DNA of 64,000 nucleotides from Fimenecus sp045593555. GTDB lineage: Bacteria; Bacillota; Clostridia; Oscillospirales; Acutalibacteraceae. Position numbers and translations under genes: made by a program. Below, piece by piece: positions 7,499-15,839 of the stretch. Position 1 is the stretch's first letter; each line of letters begins with the position of its first letter. The notes below the pieces were generated by a model, which searched no databases, was not told the DNA's origin, and worked only from the letters and a program-made list of their open reading frames with translations. Location of the stretch: the NCBI GenBank assembly GCA_045593555.1, contig JAZNWU010000018.1, positions 62,001 to 126,000 on the forward strand. The letters are read 5' to 3'.

Positions 7499-8647
7499 TT
7501 AGAATGGTAAATTATTAAGTAAGAAGTGCATAAACACACCAAGATAGTTACCGATTGCATAACCAATAATACCCGTTGTAAGACCTGAAATAAGAACAGC
7601 ATTGTTATTAAGTGTTGCTACTACAACAGGTACAAAAGGTGGTGAACAGATTGCAGAAACTGATGTTACAATCATTGTGTCCGAGTCAACTTTTGCAAGT
7701 TTGCTGAGCAATGCATGTAAAAACATACTGCCGAAAATTGAAACAGTTATGTAAATGAGAAGTGTGTAGTCAAAGTTTTCTGCAAATTCAGAGAAGTCAG
7801 CCATTGTTGCAACTGTGAAACAGAAAATGTAAATAATATACATACCAAGTGACCTTGTTTTCTTGATTTCACGAACAGGCCTGATAAATGAACAAGCAAG
7901 TGAAAGAGTAGTAATTAAAAGGATTGTAACAGCTGTTTCATATCCCTTTACAAGATTACCAACTACATAAGAAATACCTAAAATCACTGCTGATAAAAGG
8001 AATGCCAAAACAAGTTTACCTGCTACTGCAGGCTTTGCCATACCTTTAAAGCTGTTATCATCTTCAACCTCAACACCTTCAACATTCATATCACCCTGGA
8101 ATGCAGGAAGACGGAAAACCTTCTGGAAGAATTTTCTGCCTATAGATGTAAGGAAAATCATATATATTGATGAAACAACCATATCAACAGTATTGAACAT
8201 CATATATGAGTTTTCAGGAATATTTGTTGCTGCTGCGATTGATGCAACATTAACTGTACCACCTGTGTAAACACCGATTGCCAATGCACCATAGTCAGCA
8301 ACATCAGGATTATTCTCTCTAAAAATCATATGAAGCACAAAAACTGTTGTTATAATTGAAACAACTGCAAGTGTCATACAAATAAGACCTTTTTTTGCAG
8401 TCTTTTTCCATTGTTTGATATCAATTGAAAAAAGAATAAGTGGTAACGCAAGACATACGCTTACATCCTGAATTGTGGTCTGAATTCCTGAAAAACTTTC
8501 AGGAATCACACCAATATTACCAACTAACATGCCCAATGCATAGCAAATAATAACTATACCAATTTTCTCAACAATTTTAACCCTGTTATTCAACCATATA
8601 ATCGGAGCAGGAATTAAAATGAATAATATAGCAAGTAAAATATTCAT
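7499..8647 (-). CDS. DUF819-family integral membrane protein
   Basis: This 382-residue protein is almost wholly hydrophobic, with about 10-11 helices. It carries the signatures I associate with DUF819 (COG5505, YjcL-like): GxxxGNxGxIPES near residue 43, ALPLILFSID near 92, and the GxYTGGTVNVASIAAA loop near 130. It lies 12 bp upstream of the lyase-like gene and 9 bp downstream of a GH3 gene, so it is part of the operon. The family is thought to be transporters with no firm substrate; in this context it could move an acyl-amide, amino-alcohol or related metabolite. AAGGTGA precedes the ATG at a good distance. Confidence 0.8.
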   Translation of the reverse strand: MNILLAILFILIPAPIIWLNNRVKIVEKIGIVIICYALGMLVGNIGVIPESFSGIQTTIQDVSVCLALPLILFSIDIKQWKKTAKKGLICMTLAVVSIITTVFVLHMIFRENNPDVADYGALAIGVYTGGTVNVASIAAATNIPENSYMMFNTVDMVVSSIYMIFLTSIGRKFFQKVFRLPAFQGDMNVEGVEVEDDNSFKGMAKPAVAGKLVLAFLLSAVILGISYVVGNLVKGYETAVTILLITTLSLACSFIRPVREIKKTRSLGMYIIYIFCFTVATMADFSEFAENFDYTLLIYITVSIFGSMFLHALLSKLAKVDSDTMIVTSVSAICSPPFVPVVVATLNNNAVLISGLTTGIIGYAIGNYLGVFMHFLLNNLPF

Positions 8648-8656
8648 TATGTCACC

Positions 8657-10363
8657 TTATTTTAAAGAATCGCGGACATGTGACAAGAAGAAATCTCTTC
8701 TGTCTTCATTATCAATAACCTTGATAGGCTTAACCTGATTAAGGTTTGCACCTCTGTCTTTAAGTACCTGACGGTAATCTTCATATGTACCATGGCGTAA
8801 GAATTTAACTTCACAATGGCCAAGTGCACCGTTACGAAGAAGTGGTGGAACAAGAACATTGGTTTCGCAAAGTCTTCTTTCGAATATCTCTGCATATCTT
8901 GCACATTCACTGTCAGGAATTTCGTTTACAGGCTCGATAAGAACGCAATAGTGTCCAGGTGAAGTTGTACGGTCAGGATAAATACTGTAACCTACAAATT
9001 CTTCCTTAACTTCTTCTGAAAGGTCATTTACAAGAAGGTCGAATGCTGTCTGGTTAATCTTTTCACCACTGATATTAGCAATCTGATTACGTCTGTAAAG
9101 GAATGTAATCTTTGGTGACTGCTTGTAATAACCTGTACAACGCACAACGTCTTCAATTCTGTATCTGTATAGACCACTCATATTTGTAACAATGATTTCA
9201 TAGTCCTCACCAACCTCGAGTTCAGAGATTGTAAGAGGTTTTGAATCTTCAGGAGCATCAATAGGAAGGAATTCATAGAAGCCATTCTGTGGAAGCATTA
9301 CATATTCAAATGAATTAAGTTCAATCGGAACAGCCATAAGACCTTCTGATGCTGCATAACCAAGATAGTGGAATGGTACATCAGGACCCATATATCTACG
9401 AAGTTTCTTTTCGTATAATGAAAGGCTGCCTGTACCCATACCGTAAAGCCATGAAATCTGTGGCCAGATTCGTGGAACAATTGGTTCATCGTCAAAACCT
9501 TTACGGAATTCCTTACGGAGCTGTTCTGCTCTTTCAGGCATTGGCTTTAACTTTTTGAGAAGCTTTGCACGAACTTCAGGAGGACAAACGATACTTTCGT
9601 TGATTGTTCCCTTTTCGATATCATCGCAAATCATTTCCCAGTTGTTTTCAAGATAGAAGAACATAGCTTCAAGCATTGTGATAAATACAGTACCGAGATA
9701 TGTTATATCATCATGAATAAGAGCATGACGAAGTTTCATGTAATGCATATCCATTGGTTCTCTTGTTTCAGGATACATAACCTCTCTTGGAGATGTTGCG
9801 AAGAAACGAGTAATTGGCTTTAAGAAAAGCATTGGATGAGCAGCAAGGCCTGCTGCTGTCTGTCCACTCGGAGTCTTGTGATGAAGAACTTCAACTGTCA
9901 AGAGACCCTTCTGAAGTGGCATTTTCTGTCCATGACTTCTGAACCATTTATGTGCACAACCAACTGGTGCACTGAAACTGAAACACTGACAAACCCAAGT
10001 GCCCCAAAGACCCATAGGAACAAGCTTTGATTTACCTGTACTGCCTGATGACTCATTATACTTAGGAATAAACTTTGATGTAATAAGATTCTTTTCACCA
10101 TTGTTTGCCATACGGTCAATATATGGTGCATAGTCAGGATACCATGAATAAGGTACAATTCTCTGATAATCTTCAACAGATTTTACATCCTTGAAATTGT
10201 TCTTTTTACCATATTCAGTATTCTTATTTGCTTTCATAAGCTTTTTAAGGTTTCTCTCCTGCTGCCATACAGCATGGTGAGAATAGAATGCTAATTTTGC
10301 AAGTTCTGCACGGCCAAGCATTACACCGAAATTTACAAACATGCGTCTAAAGGCTCTGTTCAT
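8657..10363 (-). CDS. GH3-family acyl-adenylating amide synthetase, copy 2
   Basis: This 568-residue protein belongs to the GH3 fold, named after plant auxin-responsive enzymes that activate a carboxylate with ATP and transfer it to an amino group. Motif 1 is SSGSTGKSK (from residue 105), motif 2 YAASEGLM (about 336) and motif 3 YRYRIEDVVRCTGYY (about 399), with a late SGEK Lys (about 435). It is a close duplicate of the upstream gene; by eye most of the two sequences are identical. It starts with a strong GGAGG site. The two proteins differ most at the N-terminus and in the residues before motif 1, which may change acyl specificity. Substrates are unknown. Confidence 0.85.
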   Translation of the reverse strand: MNRAFRRMFVNFGVMLGRAELAKLAFYSHHAVWQQERNLKKLMKANKNTEYGKKNNFKDVKSVEDYQRIVPYSWYPDYAPYIDRMANNGEKNLITSKFIPKYNESSGSTGKSKLVPMGLWGTWVCQCFSFSAPVGCAHKWFRSHGQKMPLQKGLLTVEVLHHKTPSGQTAAGLAAHPMLFLKPITRFFATSPREVMYPETREPMDMHYMKLRHALIHDDITYLGTVFITMLEAMFFYLENNWEMICDDIEKGTINESIVCPPEVRAKLLKKLKPMPERAEQLRKEFRKGFDDEPIVPRIWPQISWLYGMGTGSLSLYEKKLRRYMGPDVPFHYLGYAASEGLMAVPIELNSFEYVMLPQNGFYEFLPIDAPEDSKPLTISELEVGEDYEIIVTNMSGLYRYRIEDVVRCTGYYKQSPKITFLYRRNQIANISGEKINQTAFDLLVNDLSEEVKEEFVGYSIYPDRTTSPGHYCVLIEPVNEIPDSECARYAEIFERRLCETNVLVPPLLRNGALGHCEVKFLRHGTYEDYRQVLKDRGANLNQVKPIKVIDNEDRRDFFLSHVRDSLK

Positions 10364-10389
10364 ATTTCATCCTCCACATTCTTTTCTCT

Positions 10390-12081
10390 TTAACGAACAT
10401 GTGACAAGAAGAAATCTCTTCTGTCGTCATTATCTATAACTTTAATCGGCTTAACCTGATTGAGATTTGCACCACGACTCTTAAGCAATTCACGATAATC
10501 TTCATATGTACCACGGCGTAAGAATTTAACCTCACAATGGCCAAGTGCACCGTTGCGAAGAAGTGGTGGAACAAGAACATTAGTTTCACAGAGTCTTTTT
10601 TCAAAAATCTCTGCATATCTTTCTGCTTCACTATCCGGAATGTCATTTACAGGCTCAATGAGAATACAATAATGACCAGGCGAAGTTGTACGGTCAGGAT
10701 AAATACTATAACCCACAAATTCTTCCTTAACTTCTTCCGAAAGGTCATTTATCAACAAATCAAATGCTGTCTGGTTAATCTTTTCACCACTGATGTTAGC
10801 AATCTGGTTCTTTCTGTACAAGAAAGTAATCTTTGGTGACTGCTTGTAATAACCTGTACAACGGACAACGTCTTCGATTCTGTATCTGTAAAGACCACTC
10901 ATATTTGTAACAATGATTTCATAATCCTTACCAACCTCAAGTTCGGAGATTGTAAGAGGTTTCGTACCTTCAGGAGCATCAAGAGGTAAAAATTCATAAA
11001 ATCCGTTATGAGGAAGCATTACATATTCATAAGAATTAAGTTCCATAGGAACAGCCATAAGACCCTCTGATGAAGCATATCCCAGATAGTGAATAGGAAT
11101 ATCAGGACCTATGTATCTACGAAGTTTTTTCGCATAAAATGAAAGGCTACCCGTACCCATACCATAAAGCCAGCCAACCTTTGGCCAGATACGAGGAACA
11201 ATTGGTTCATCATCGAAGCCTTTACGGAATTCCTTACGGAGCTGTTCTGCTCTTTCAGGCATTGGCTTAAGTTTTTTGAGAAGTTTTGCACGAACTTCAG
11301 GAGGGCAAACGATACTTTCGTTGATTGTACCCTTTTCGATATCATCGCAAATCAATTCCCAATTATTTTCAAGGTAGAAGAACATCGCTTCAAGCATTGT
11401 GATAAACACAGTACCAAGATAACTTACATCGTCACGCATAAGAGCATAACGGAGTTTCATATAATGCATATCCATTGGCTCTCTTGTTGATGGGAACATA
11501 ATTTCCGTTGGAGAAGTTGTAATAAAACGATGGATAGGCTTGACAAAGAGAATCGGATGTGCCGCAAGACCTGCTGCAATCTGCTTACTTGGAGTTCTGT
11601 GATAAAGAACTTCAATAGTCAGAAGACCTCTCTGTGGCGGCATTTTCTTGCCCTGACTCCTATACCATTTATGTGTGCATCCAACAGGAGCGCTGAAATT
11701 GTAGCACATAACAACCCATGTTGCCCAACGACCCATTGGAATAAGCTTTGAATTACCCGTACTGCCTGAAGACTGGTTATATCTACCAATGTGCTTTGCA
11801 GTAATGAGGTTTTTCTCACCTTTATTTGCCATACGGTCAATATATTCAGCATAGTCAGAATAATTTGAAAGAGGAACAAGACGCTGATAATCTTCAACAG
11901 ATTTTACATCCTTAAAGTTATTCTTCTTACCATAAACGGTATTCTTGTTCTTACGCATAAGCTTTTTAAGGTTTCTTTCCTGCTGCCACACGGCATGGTG
12001 AGAATAAAAGCCTAATTTCCAGAGTTCCATACGGCCAACCATCTGACCATATGCACTGAACACATAACTTAAAGGATTCAT
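10390..12081 (-). CDS. GH3-family acyl-adenylating amide synthetase, copy 1
   Basis: This 563-residue GH3-fold enzyme has SSGSTG at 104-109, YASSEG at 335-340, YRYRIEDVVR at 398-407 and SGEK ending at residue 434, the expected ATP-binding and acyl-adenylate elements. Its ATG overlaps the TGA of the GtrA-like gene (ATGA at 12081-12078), so translation is coupled, and it lies 27 bp before the second copy. Plant relatives join indole-acetate or jasmonate to amino acids; bacterial members are scattered and mostly uncharacterised. Its position with a lyase of the S1P type and a ceramidase-like protein suggests it may form an amide between a fatty acid and an amine, but that is inference. Confidence 0.85.
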   Translation of the reverse strand: MNPLSYVFSAYGQMVGRMELWKLGFYSHHAVWQQERNLKKLMRKNKNTVYGKKNNFKDVKSVEDYQRLVPLSNYSDYAEYIDRMANKGEKNLITAKHIGRYNQSSGSTGNSKLIPMGRWATWVVMCYNFSAPVGCTHKWYRSQGKKMPPQRGLLTIEVLYHRTPSKQIAAGLAAHPILFVKPIHRFITTSPTEIMFPSTREPMDMHYMKLRYALMRDDVSYLGTVFITMLEAMFFYLENNWELICDDIEKGTINESIVCPPEVRAKLLKKLKPMPERAEQLRKEFRKGFDDEPIVPRIWPKVGWLYGMGTGSLSFYAKKLRRYIGPDIPIHYLGYASSEGLMAVPMELNSYEYVMLPHNGFYEFLPLDAPEGTKPLTISELEVGKDYEIIVTNMSGLYRYRIEDVVRCTGYYKQSPKITFLYRKNQIANISGEKINQTAFDLLINDLSEEVKEEFVGYSIYPDRTTSPGHYCILIEPVNDIPDSEAERYAEIFEKRLCETNVLVPPLLRNGALGHCEVKFLRRGTYEDYRELLKSRGANLNQVKPIKVIDNDDRRDFFLSHVR

Positions 12082-12560
12082 ACTGTTTCCTCCGAACTTT
12101 TTGTTTTTTTATCGTTGAAAATATACTTTTTACAAATCATAAAATTAACAATACCAACAAAAAATGATACAACAAATTTTGCAATTAATTTCACAATATT
12201 GTCACCAAGGAATGCTACAACATCAGGAGAACTATAGAAAAGCTCTATAAGCAATTCAATAAGTTCCGTTGTCACCCATGTGTATGCTGCAATAAGTAAT
12301 GCAAAAGGCACAATAATTTTCAATATATTCTTTTTACAATGGAAAACCCAATAATAATTTATAAACAATCGTACAAAGAATAATATTATGATACTTGTAA
12401 TATTTGCCGCCGCAATTACAAAAGTTTTATCAAGTCCAATTTTCTCATATAAATTACAAAGCGGAACAAATGATACACTTTCAAGAATTGCAACAACTAC
12501 ACCCATCGAAAAATTCTTTATAAACTGAATAAGTGTTTCGTTTTTCTGTGATTTGCTCAT
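12078..12560 (-). CDS. GtrA-like four-helix membrane protein
   Basis: This protein is about 160 residues long with four hydrophobic helices and the GtrA-family hallmarks NYYWVF after helix 2 and a C-terminal KKYIF. GtrA proteins are thought to help flip or present polyprenyl- or lipid-linked sugars. The frame is open from a GTG at 12578, but ATG 12560 lies only 4 nt after the stop of the upstream surface protein gene, so I choose it and infer translational coupling; AGGTGG lies 14 nt upstream, which is long. The gene overlaps the first GH3 gene by 4 nt. Confidence 0.7.
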   Translation of the reverse strand: MSKSQKNETLIQFIKNFSMGVVVAILESVSFVPLCNLYEKIGLDKTFVIAAANITSIIILFFVRLFINYYWVFHCKKNILKIIVPFALLIAAYTWVTTELIELLIELFYSSPDVVAFLGDNIVKLIAKFVVSFFVGIVNFMICKKYIFNDKKTKSSEETV

Positions 12561-12564
12561 AATT

Positions 12565-13542
12565 TTAAAATCCACCACCTGTAGTGATTACATAGTTAAT
12601 GTCAGTTTTTGCATCTTCAACAATAACTTTTTCAATCTGAAGTCCCTGCACCTTAACACCAACAACATAACTCCAGGTACCTTTTTCAATAATACCCTTG
12701 TCATTTATTCTGACTTTTACAACAGGATTCTTATAACGAAGTTCAACAAAAGCATCCTTGAAATTAATTGTCCAGTTCGGGAAATTATCAGCAACAACTG
12801 CAATATTACCGACAACAGAAATTGCATGACCTACTGTACCTTTATATGTATCGCCGTAAGCATCATCAACCTGCTCAACCATTACCATCTCAACAACAGT
12901 ATAATTACCTTCTTTATATGCCTTTGCAGTTTTTGCATCAGATGGTACAAGGTCATTGTATCCGCCGGTGATACCATCAAACTCTGTTGAATTAGCCTTA
13001 AGAGCAGCCTTGATTATAGGTTCAGCAAGACCAATTGCAAATTCAAGTGCACTGTTGTTAATCTTAACATCCATACCATTATCCATTGTCATTTTCTGAA
13101 CGGATTTTGCAGATGTTGATTTCTGTGCAGCAGCTTTGTAGAAGTTTACAACCTCTGCCTTTGTCCACTCAGCAGGATTTGCAGGAAGTTCTCTTGAAGG
13201 TTCAGTTTCTTCTTCCTTAACAATTTCGTCACCATTACCTGACTCGCCAACTGTTTCATCTGTATCATCAGGAACGATTTCTCCTGTTTCTTCATCTATC
13301 ACAACATCATTTGAAGATGATGATGAATTATTATCAGAATTATCAACTGTATTACCTGACTGAACTGCAGTACCTGCCTCACCGATGAGATTTTCCGATG
13401 TTGACTTGCCAATTGCCACAACACCAAACACAAGAACAGCAGAAAGTGCAACTGCAAGAATACTTGTCCACCGAGATGCACTTGCCTCTTTCTTTATCTT
13501 TTTTATTTCAGCTTGCTCAGGAGTTAAAATTCTTTTTGCCAT
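12565..13542 (-). CDS. membrane-anchored surface protein A, first gene of the cluster
   Basis: This protein is about 325 residues long: a basic cytoplasmic N-terminus, a transmembrane helix (about 24-46), an acidic Ser/Asn/Asp/Glu-rich linker (48-118) and a C-terminal domain (about 125-325). The domain matches surface protein B at 4847-5878 (W-T-K-A-E-V-V, GITGG, GTVGHAISVVGNI, K-N-P-V-V-K-V, GTWSY) and ends in TTGGGF. The domain is not one I recognise. The frame extends up to 13578, but ATG 13542 is preceded by AAGGGG at a normal distance, while 13578 lies at the predicted transcription start. Being first in the operon suggests a structural or binding role at the cell surface for the same substrate. 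Confidence 0.75.
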   Translation of the reverse strand: MAKRILTPEQAEIKKIKKEASASRWTSILAVALSAVLVFGVVAIGKSTSENLIGEAGTAVQSGNTVDNSDNNSSSSSNDVVIDEETGEIVPDDTDETVGESGNGDEIVKEEETEPSRELPANPAEWTKAEVVNFYKAAAQKSTSAKSVQKMTMDNGMDVKINNSALEFAIGLAEPIIKAALKANSTEFDGITGGYNDLVPSDAKTAKAYKEGNYTVVEMVMVEQVDDAYGDTYKGTVGHAISVVGNIAVVADNFPNWTINFKDAFVELRYKNPVVKVRINDKGIIEKGTWSYVVGVKVQGLQIEKVIVEDAKTDINYVITTGGGF

Positions 13543-13584
13543 TTCGATATTACCCCTTTTAAATTTTAATTTTACCATTTTTAT

Positions 13585-13613
13585 ATTTTACCCTTTTTTT
13601 ACATGTTTGTCAA
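13585..13613 (-). promoter_or_regulatory. sigma-A promoter of the GH3/lyase operon
   Basis: On the minus strand TTGACA (13613-13608), 17 bp, TAAAAT (13590-13585). Transcription should start near 13578, about 36 nt before the chosen ATG. No gene intervenes up to the terminator at 6040 other than the operon's own six genes, which are spaced by 27 bp or less. Confidence 0.85.
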
Positions 13614-13705
13614 CGACAATTACCATGTCAATAAACCTTAAAACTACAATATTGCCTTTCTGAAAATCCGACAATAAATATTTTGTCTTTTTTTAAAATT
13701 ACTTA

Positions 13706-13734
13706 TTGACAAACGAAACAAAATAGTATATACT
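13706..13734 (+). promoter_or_regulatory. promoter of tRNA-Pro
   Basis: TTGACA (13706-13711), a 17-bp spacer and TATACT (13729-13734) lie about 30 bp upstream of the tRNA. Confidence 0.85.
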
Positions 13735-13763
13735 ATCAAAGCTGACGAAAAAAGCGAATATTT

Positions 13764-13839
13764 CGGGGTGTAGCGCAGCTGGTAGCGCGCCACATTTGGG
13801 ATGTGGATGCCGCAGGTTCGACTCCTGTCACTCCGACCA
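13764..13839 (+). tRNA. tRNA-Pro (anticodon TGG)
   Basis: A full cloverleaf can be drawn: acceptor CGGGGTG with CACTCCG (one G-T pair), D arm, anticodon stem CCACA/TGTGG around loop TTTGGGA giving anticodon TGG, a T arm with GTTCGAC, and an encoded CCA end. It has its own promoter and terminator. The accessory region with an IS element and gene fragments begins right after it; I searched by eye for a repeat of its 3' end downstream and found none. Confidence 0.95.
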
Positions 13840-13865
13840 CAACACTATGGGTGTGTTGATACGAA

Positions 13866-13897
13866 AAAGGTTGCAATTTATGTTGTGACCTTTTTTT
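13866..13897 (+). terminator. terminator of tRNA-Pro
   Basis: An 11-bp stem with two G-T pairs (13866-13876 with 13883-13893) is followed by seven T residues. A second small hairpin (cacaacac/gtgtgttg) lies directly after the tRNA. Confidence 0.8.
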
Positions 13898-14031
13898 GTT
13901 TTTCAAGAACTTTTCTAAAATAATTATATTTTTTATAGAACTACTTTATTGAATTTATGTTAAGTGATAAAATATATGTAAATAGAAAACTCCAGGTTAA
14001 ATGTGAAAATGTTAAAATGGTTATATGTGTT

Positions 14032-14072
14032 AAAGGGGTGAAAGATAATTTTTCATACCCTTTTATTTTTTT
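14032..14072 (+). terminator. terminator-like hairpin in spacer
   Basis: AAAGGGGTGAAA (14032-14043) can pair with TTTCATACCCTTT (14051-14063) with one bulge, followed by a T-rich run. No gene is visible between it and the tRNA terminator (13898-14031), so it may close a small transcript or be a leftover. Confidence 0.5.
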
Positions 14073-14092
14073 CAACTTTTTTATAAGATATA

Positions 14093-14121
14093 TTGTATTT
14101 CGCATTCTTTTGTGCTACAAT
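14093..14121 (+). promoter_or_regulatory. promoter of the HTH gene at 14164
   Basis: TTGTAT (14093-14098), a 17-bp spacer and TACAAT (14116-14121) lie about 40 bp upstream of the start codon. Confidence 0.6.
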
Positions 14122-14163
14122 ATATAGTATACTAATAGTAAATATTTAAAGGAGGTATACAAT

Positions 14164-14511
14164 ATGGAGTATATATCACAACTCACTGAACAACAAGCAC
14201 TTCACTTAGAAGAGTGGAAAAAGATTGAATCACTTGCTGTTGAAAGAATTGGTGAGCTACGAATTACCTCCCAAGATGAAATGCTCGAATACACTAATAA
14301 GCTTAATCTAAGAGAAAGGAAACGACGCGACAAGTTAGCGGAATTAATCCAAAACTCTGGATTGCTTTATTCAGAACTTGCATTAATTTTGGGATGCTCA
14401 AAATCTAGTATTGAGCAGTATGTTCGTGGCGTTAAAACCCCACCAATAAACACAGCATTGATTTTGGCAAAGTTGTTCAAAACAAGTGTTGAAGAAATTT
14501 TTGAAAGCTAA
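14164..14511 (+). CDS. helix-turn-helix regulator of the accessory region
   Basis: This is a 115-residue protein with a strong AAAGGAGG site. The N-terminal half is charged and helical (Glu/Arg/Lys-rich, possible coiled coil at residues 10-55). The C-terminal half is a Cro/CI-like HTH: YSELALILGCSKSSIEQYVRG is the turn region, followed by P-P-I-N-T-A-L-I-L-A-K-L-F-K-T-S and V-E-E-I-F. It probably binds DNA next to a dimerising N-terminal helix. A 51-residue companion gene follows 59 bp downstream with its own strong ribosome site. Target genes are unknown; the element-like surroundings suggest control of the accessory region. Confidence 0.75.
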   Translation: MEYISQLTEQQALHLEEWKKIESLAVERIGELRITSQDEMLEYTNKLNLRERKRRDKLAELIQNSGLLYSELALILGCSKSSIEQYVRGVKTPPINTALILAKLFKTSVEEIFES

Positions 14512-14570
14512 TTTTTCAACACACCTCTACCCTATCGGGCAAAAATTCAAATATTATAAGGAGGTAAACT

Positions 14571-14726
14571 ATGGCACGATTATCAAGAGAAAAAATTATC
14601 GAAATTGTGACTCGAGAATTCACAGCACACAACCTTTCTGAAGAAGATATCAAGAAAGGTATTGCACTTGGATTTGAAGAATATGGTTACGATATTCCTG
14701 AAGAATACCAGTCATTTAGTGCATAA
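14571..14726 (+). CDS. small hypothetical protein (51 aa)
   Basis: ATG 14571 follows a perfect AAGGAGG site and opens a 51-codon frame. The peptide begins MARLSREKIIEIVTREF, is rich in Glu, Lys and Ile, and ends EEYQSFSA, with a probable pair of amphipathic helices and no membrane segment. It has no Cys or obvious motif. A terminator follows at 14793. It is likely co-expressed with the HTH protein upstream and could be its small modulator. I do not recognise the family. Confidence 0.6.
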   Translation: MARLSREKIIEIVTREFTAHNLSEEDIKKGIALGFEEYGYDIPEEYQSFSA

Positions 14727-15405
14727 TTCTATCTAACCATTTCTATAAGAATTTTGTACCTCTTTTCTTATGGAATTATTAATGTAATTTATACATCTAT
14801 GAGTTTAGACTACAAGTCTAATCCCATAGATGTTTTTTGTTTAATAAGAGAATATCAATACACCTTATAAAGCGAACAAGCACTCTAGTTTGTATAAGTC
14901 TAGAGTGCTTGGTTTCGTCTCCAATTGTTTGAAAAGTTATAGACACAGATGGTACATAAAAAGCCTGATATATGAAACAATGCAAGCTGGTTTATATTTA
15001 ATCTTGAAAAAAATTTAACCGTATTACAAATTTTTTCATATTCAATAGAATTATTGTCAAACAACGCAAGTGTAACTTTATAATAATGCAATTGCTGAAA
15101 ATTTTTTCATTTCTCAAAATAGATATGTTCATCTATTATGATTGTTGATTTATAAAAAGATTTACACCTTTGTAAATGAATAAGTATTTTCTTCAACAAC
15201 AAACGAATCCATTAATGACAAAACTTACTACGCTTATAAACAGAAATCAGTTTATACTTGAGAATTGACTCCTTACACTATGATAGCGTGTTTTATGCAA
15301 ATTAGAGTACACCATAATTGTGTTTATGTATGATTATATAGTTTGATCGTCACAAAACAACCTCAAATTACGATTATAATAGTAAAAGGGTTTTGAGGTG
15401 ATTGT
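14727..15405. other. gene-poor spacer with hairpins
   Basis: I see no convincing gene in these roughly 680 bp. It contains a terminator (14793-14838) and a second hairpin with 12-bp perfect arms (14877-14888 with 14900-14911, loop 11 nt) that lacks a good T tract. A minus-strand frame at 15091-14900 has coding-like residue choice but no good ribosome site and may be a decayed gene. Just before the gene at 15406 an inverted repeat (ACCTCAAA/TTTGAGGT) flanks a TATAAT and overlaps the ribosome site. Confidence 0.6.
14793..14838 (+). terminator. terminator of the HTH/small-protein unit
   Basis: ACATCTATG (14793-14801) pairs with CATAGATGT (14825-14833), with an inner stem tagact/agtcta, followed by TTTTTGTTT. 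Confidence 0.75.
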
Positions 15406-15699
15406 ATGAGCAAAAAGGAAAAGAAAAAGTTAAAAAGCATTTTTGAATACGAGTGTTACCTTCGGGATACGCCGTATTATGTTATGATAAAATATGGATT
15501 TTACATTGCTATACTTTTTACAGCCATCACCTATCTTTATGGAGCAATATGTCTTTATATGGAGTTTGTTCTGCATATCTTGATAGTCAAAGAGTTTATA
15601 CTACTGATGCTCCTGTTTGTTATTTTTATCGGTGCAGTATTCTTTACTGTAGGAAATATTGTGTTTGAAATTAAATTTAGAAAACAGCTTCACAACTAA
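15406..15699 (+). CDS. small two-helix membrane protein
   Basis: This is a 97-residue protein: a Lys-rich start (MSKKEKKKLKSIF), two hydrophobic segments (about 26-52 and 56-84) and a basic tail. TTTTGAGGTG is a good ribosome site. It stands alone, with a TATAAT about 25 bp before the start region and a terminator right after the stop. I do not recognise a family; size and topology fit many small element-borne or stress-related membrane proteins, so no function is proposed. Confidence 0.6.
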   Translation: MSKKEKKKLKSIFEYECYLRDTPYYVMIKYGFYIAILFTAITYLYGAICLYMEFVLHILIVKEFILLMLLFVIFIGAVFFTVGNIVFEIKFRKQLHN

Positions 15700-15718
15700 A
15701 ATACTTAATATTCATTTT

Positions 15719-15750
15719 CACCTGTCATTCACTTGGCAGGTGCTTTTTCT
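15719..15750 (+). terminator. terminator of the small membrane protein gene
   Basis: An 8-bp stem (15719-15726 with 15735-15742, one G-T pair) is followed by CTTTTTCTT. Confidence 0.8.
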
Positions 15751-15839
15751 TGCGCTCCCCTATTGATTAGATATATAATTACCTCAGCTGATGAAAGGAG
15801 GGTTGGAAATCGGCTAATAAAATTTAATAGGAGGTATTT

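Noticed and set aside
14877..14911. Rho-independent terminator at the 12-bp hairpin
   Set aside because: The stem is strong but no T tract follows on either strand, so I list it only as a hairpin in the spacer.
14900..15091. Minus-strand frame of 63 codons in the spacer before 15406
   Set aside because: No ribosome site or terminator, and the frame crosses AT-rich non-coding sequence. It might be a decayed gene but cannot be supported.
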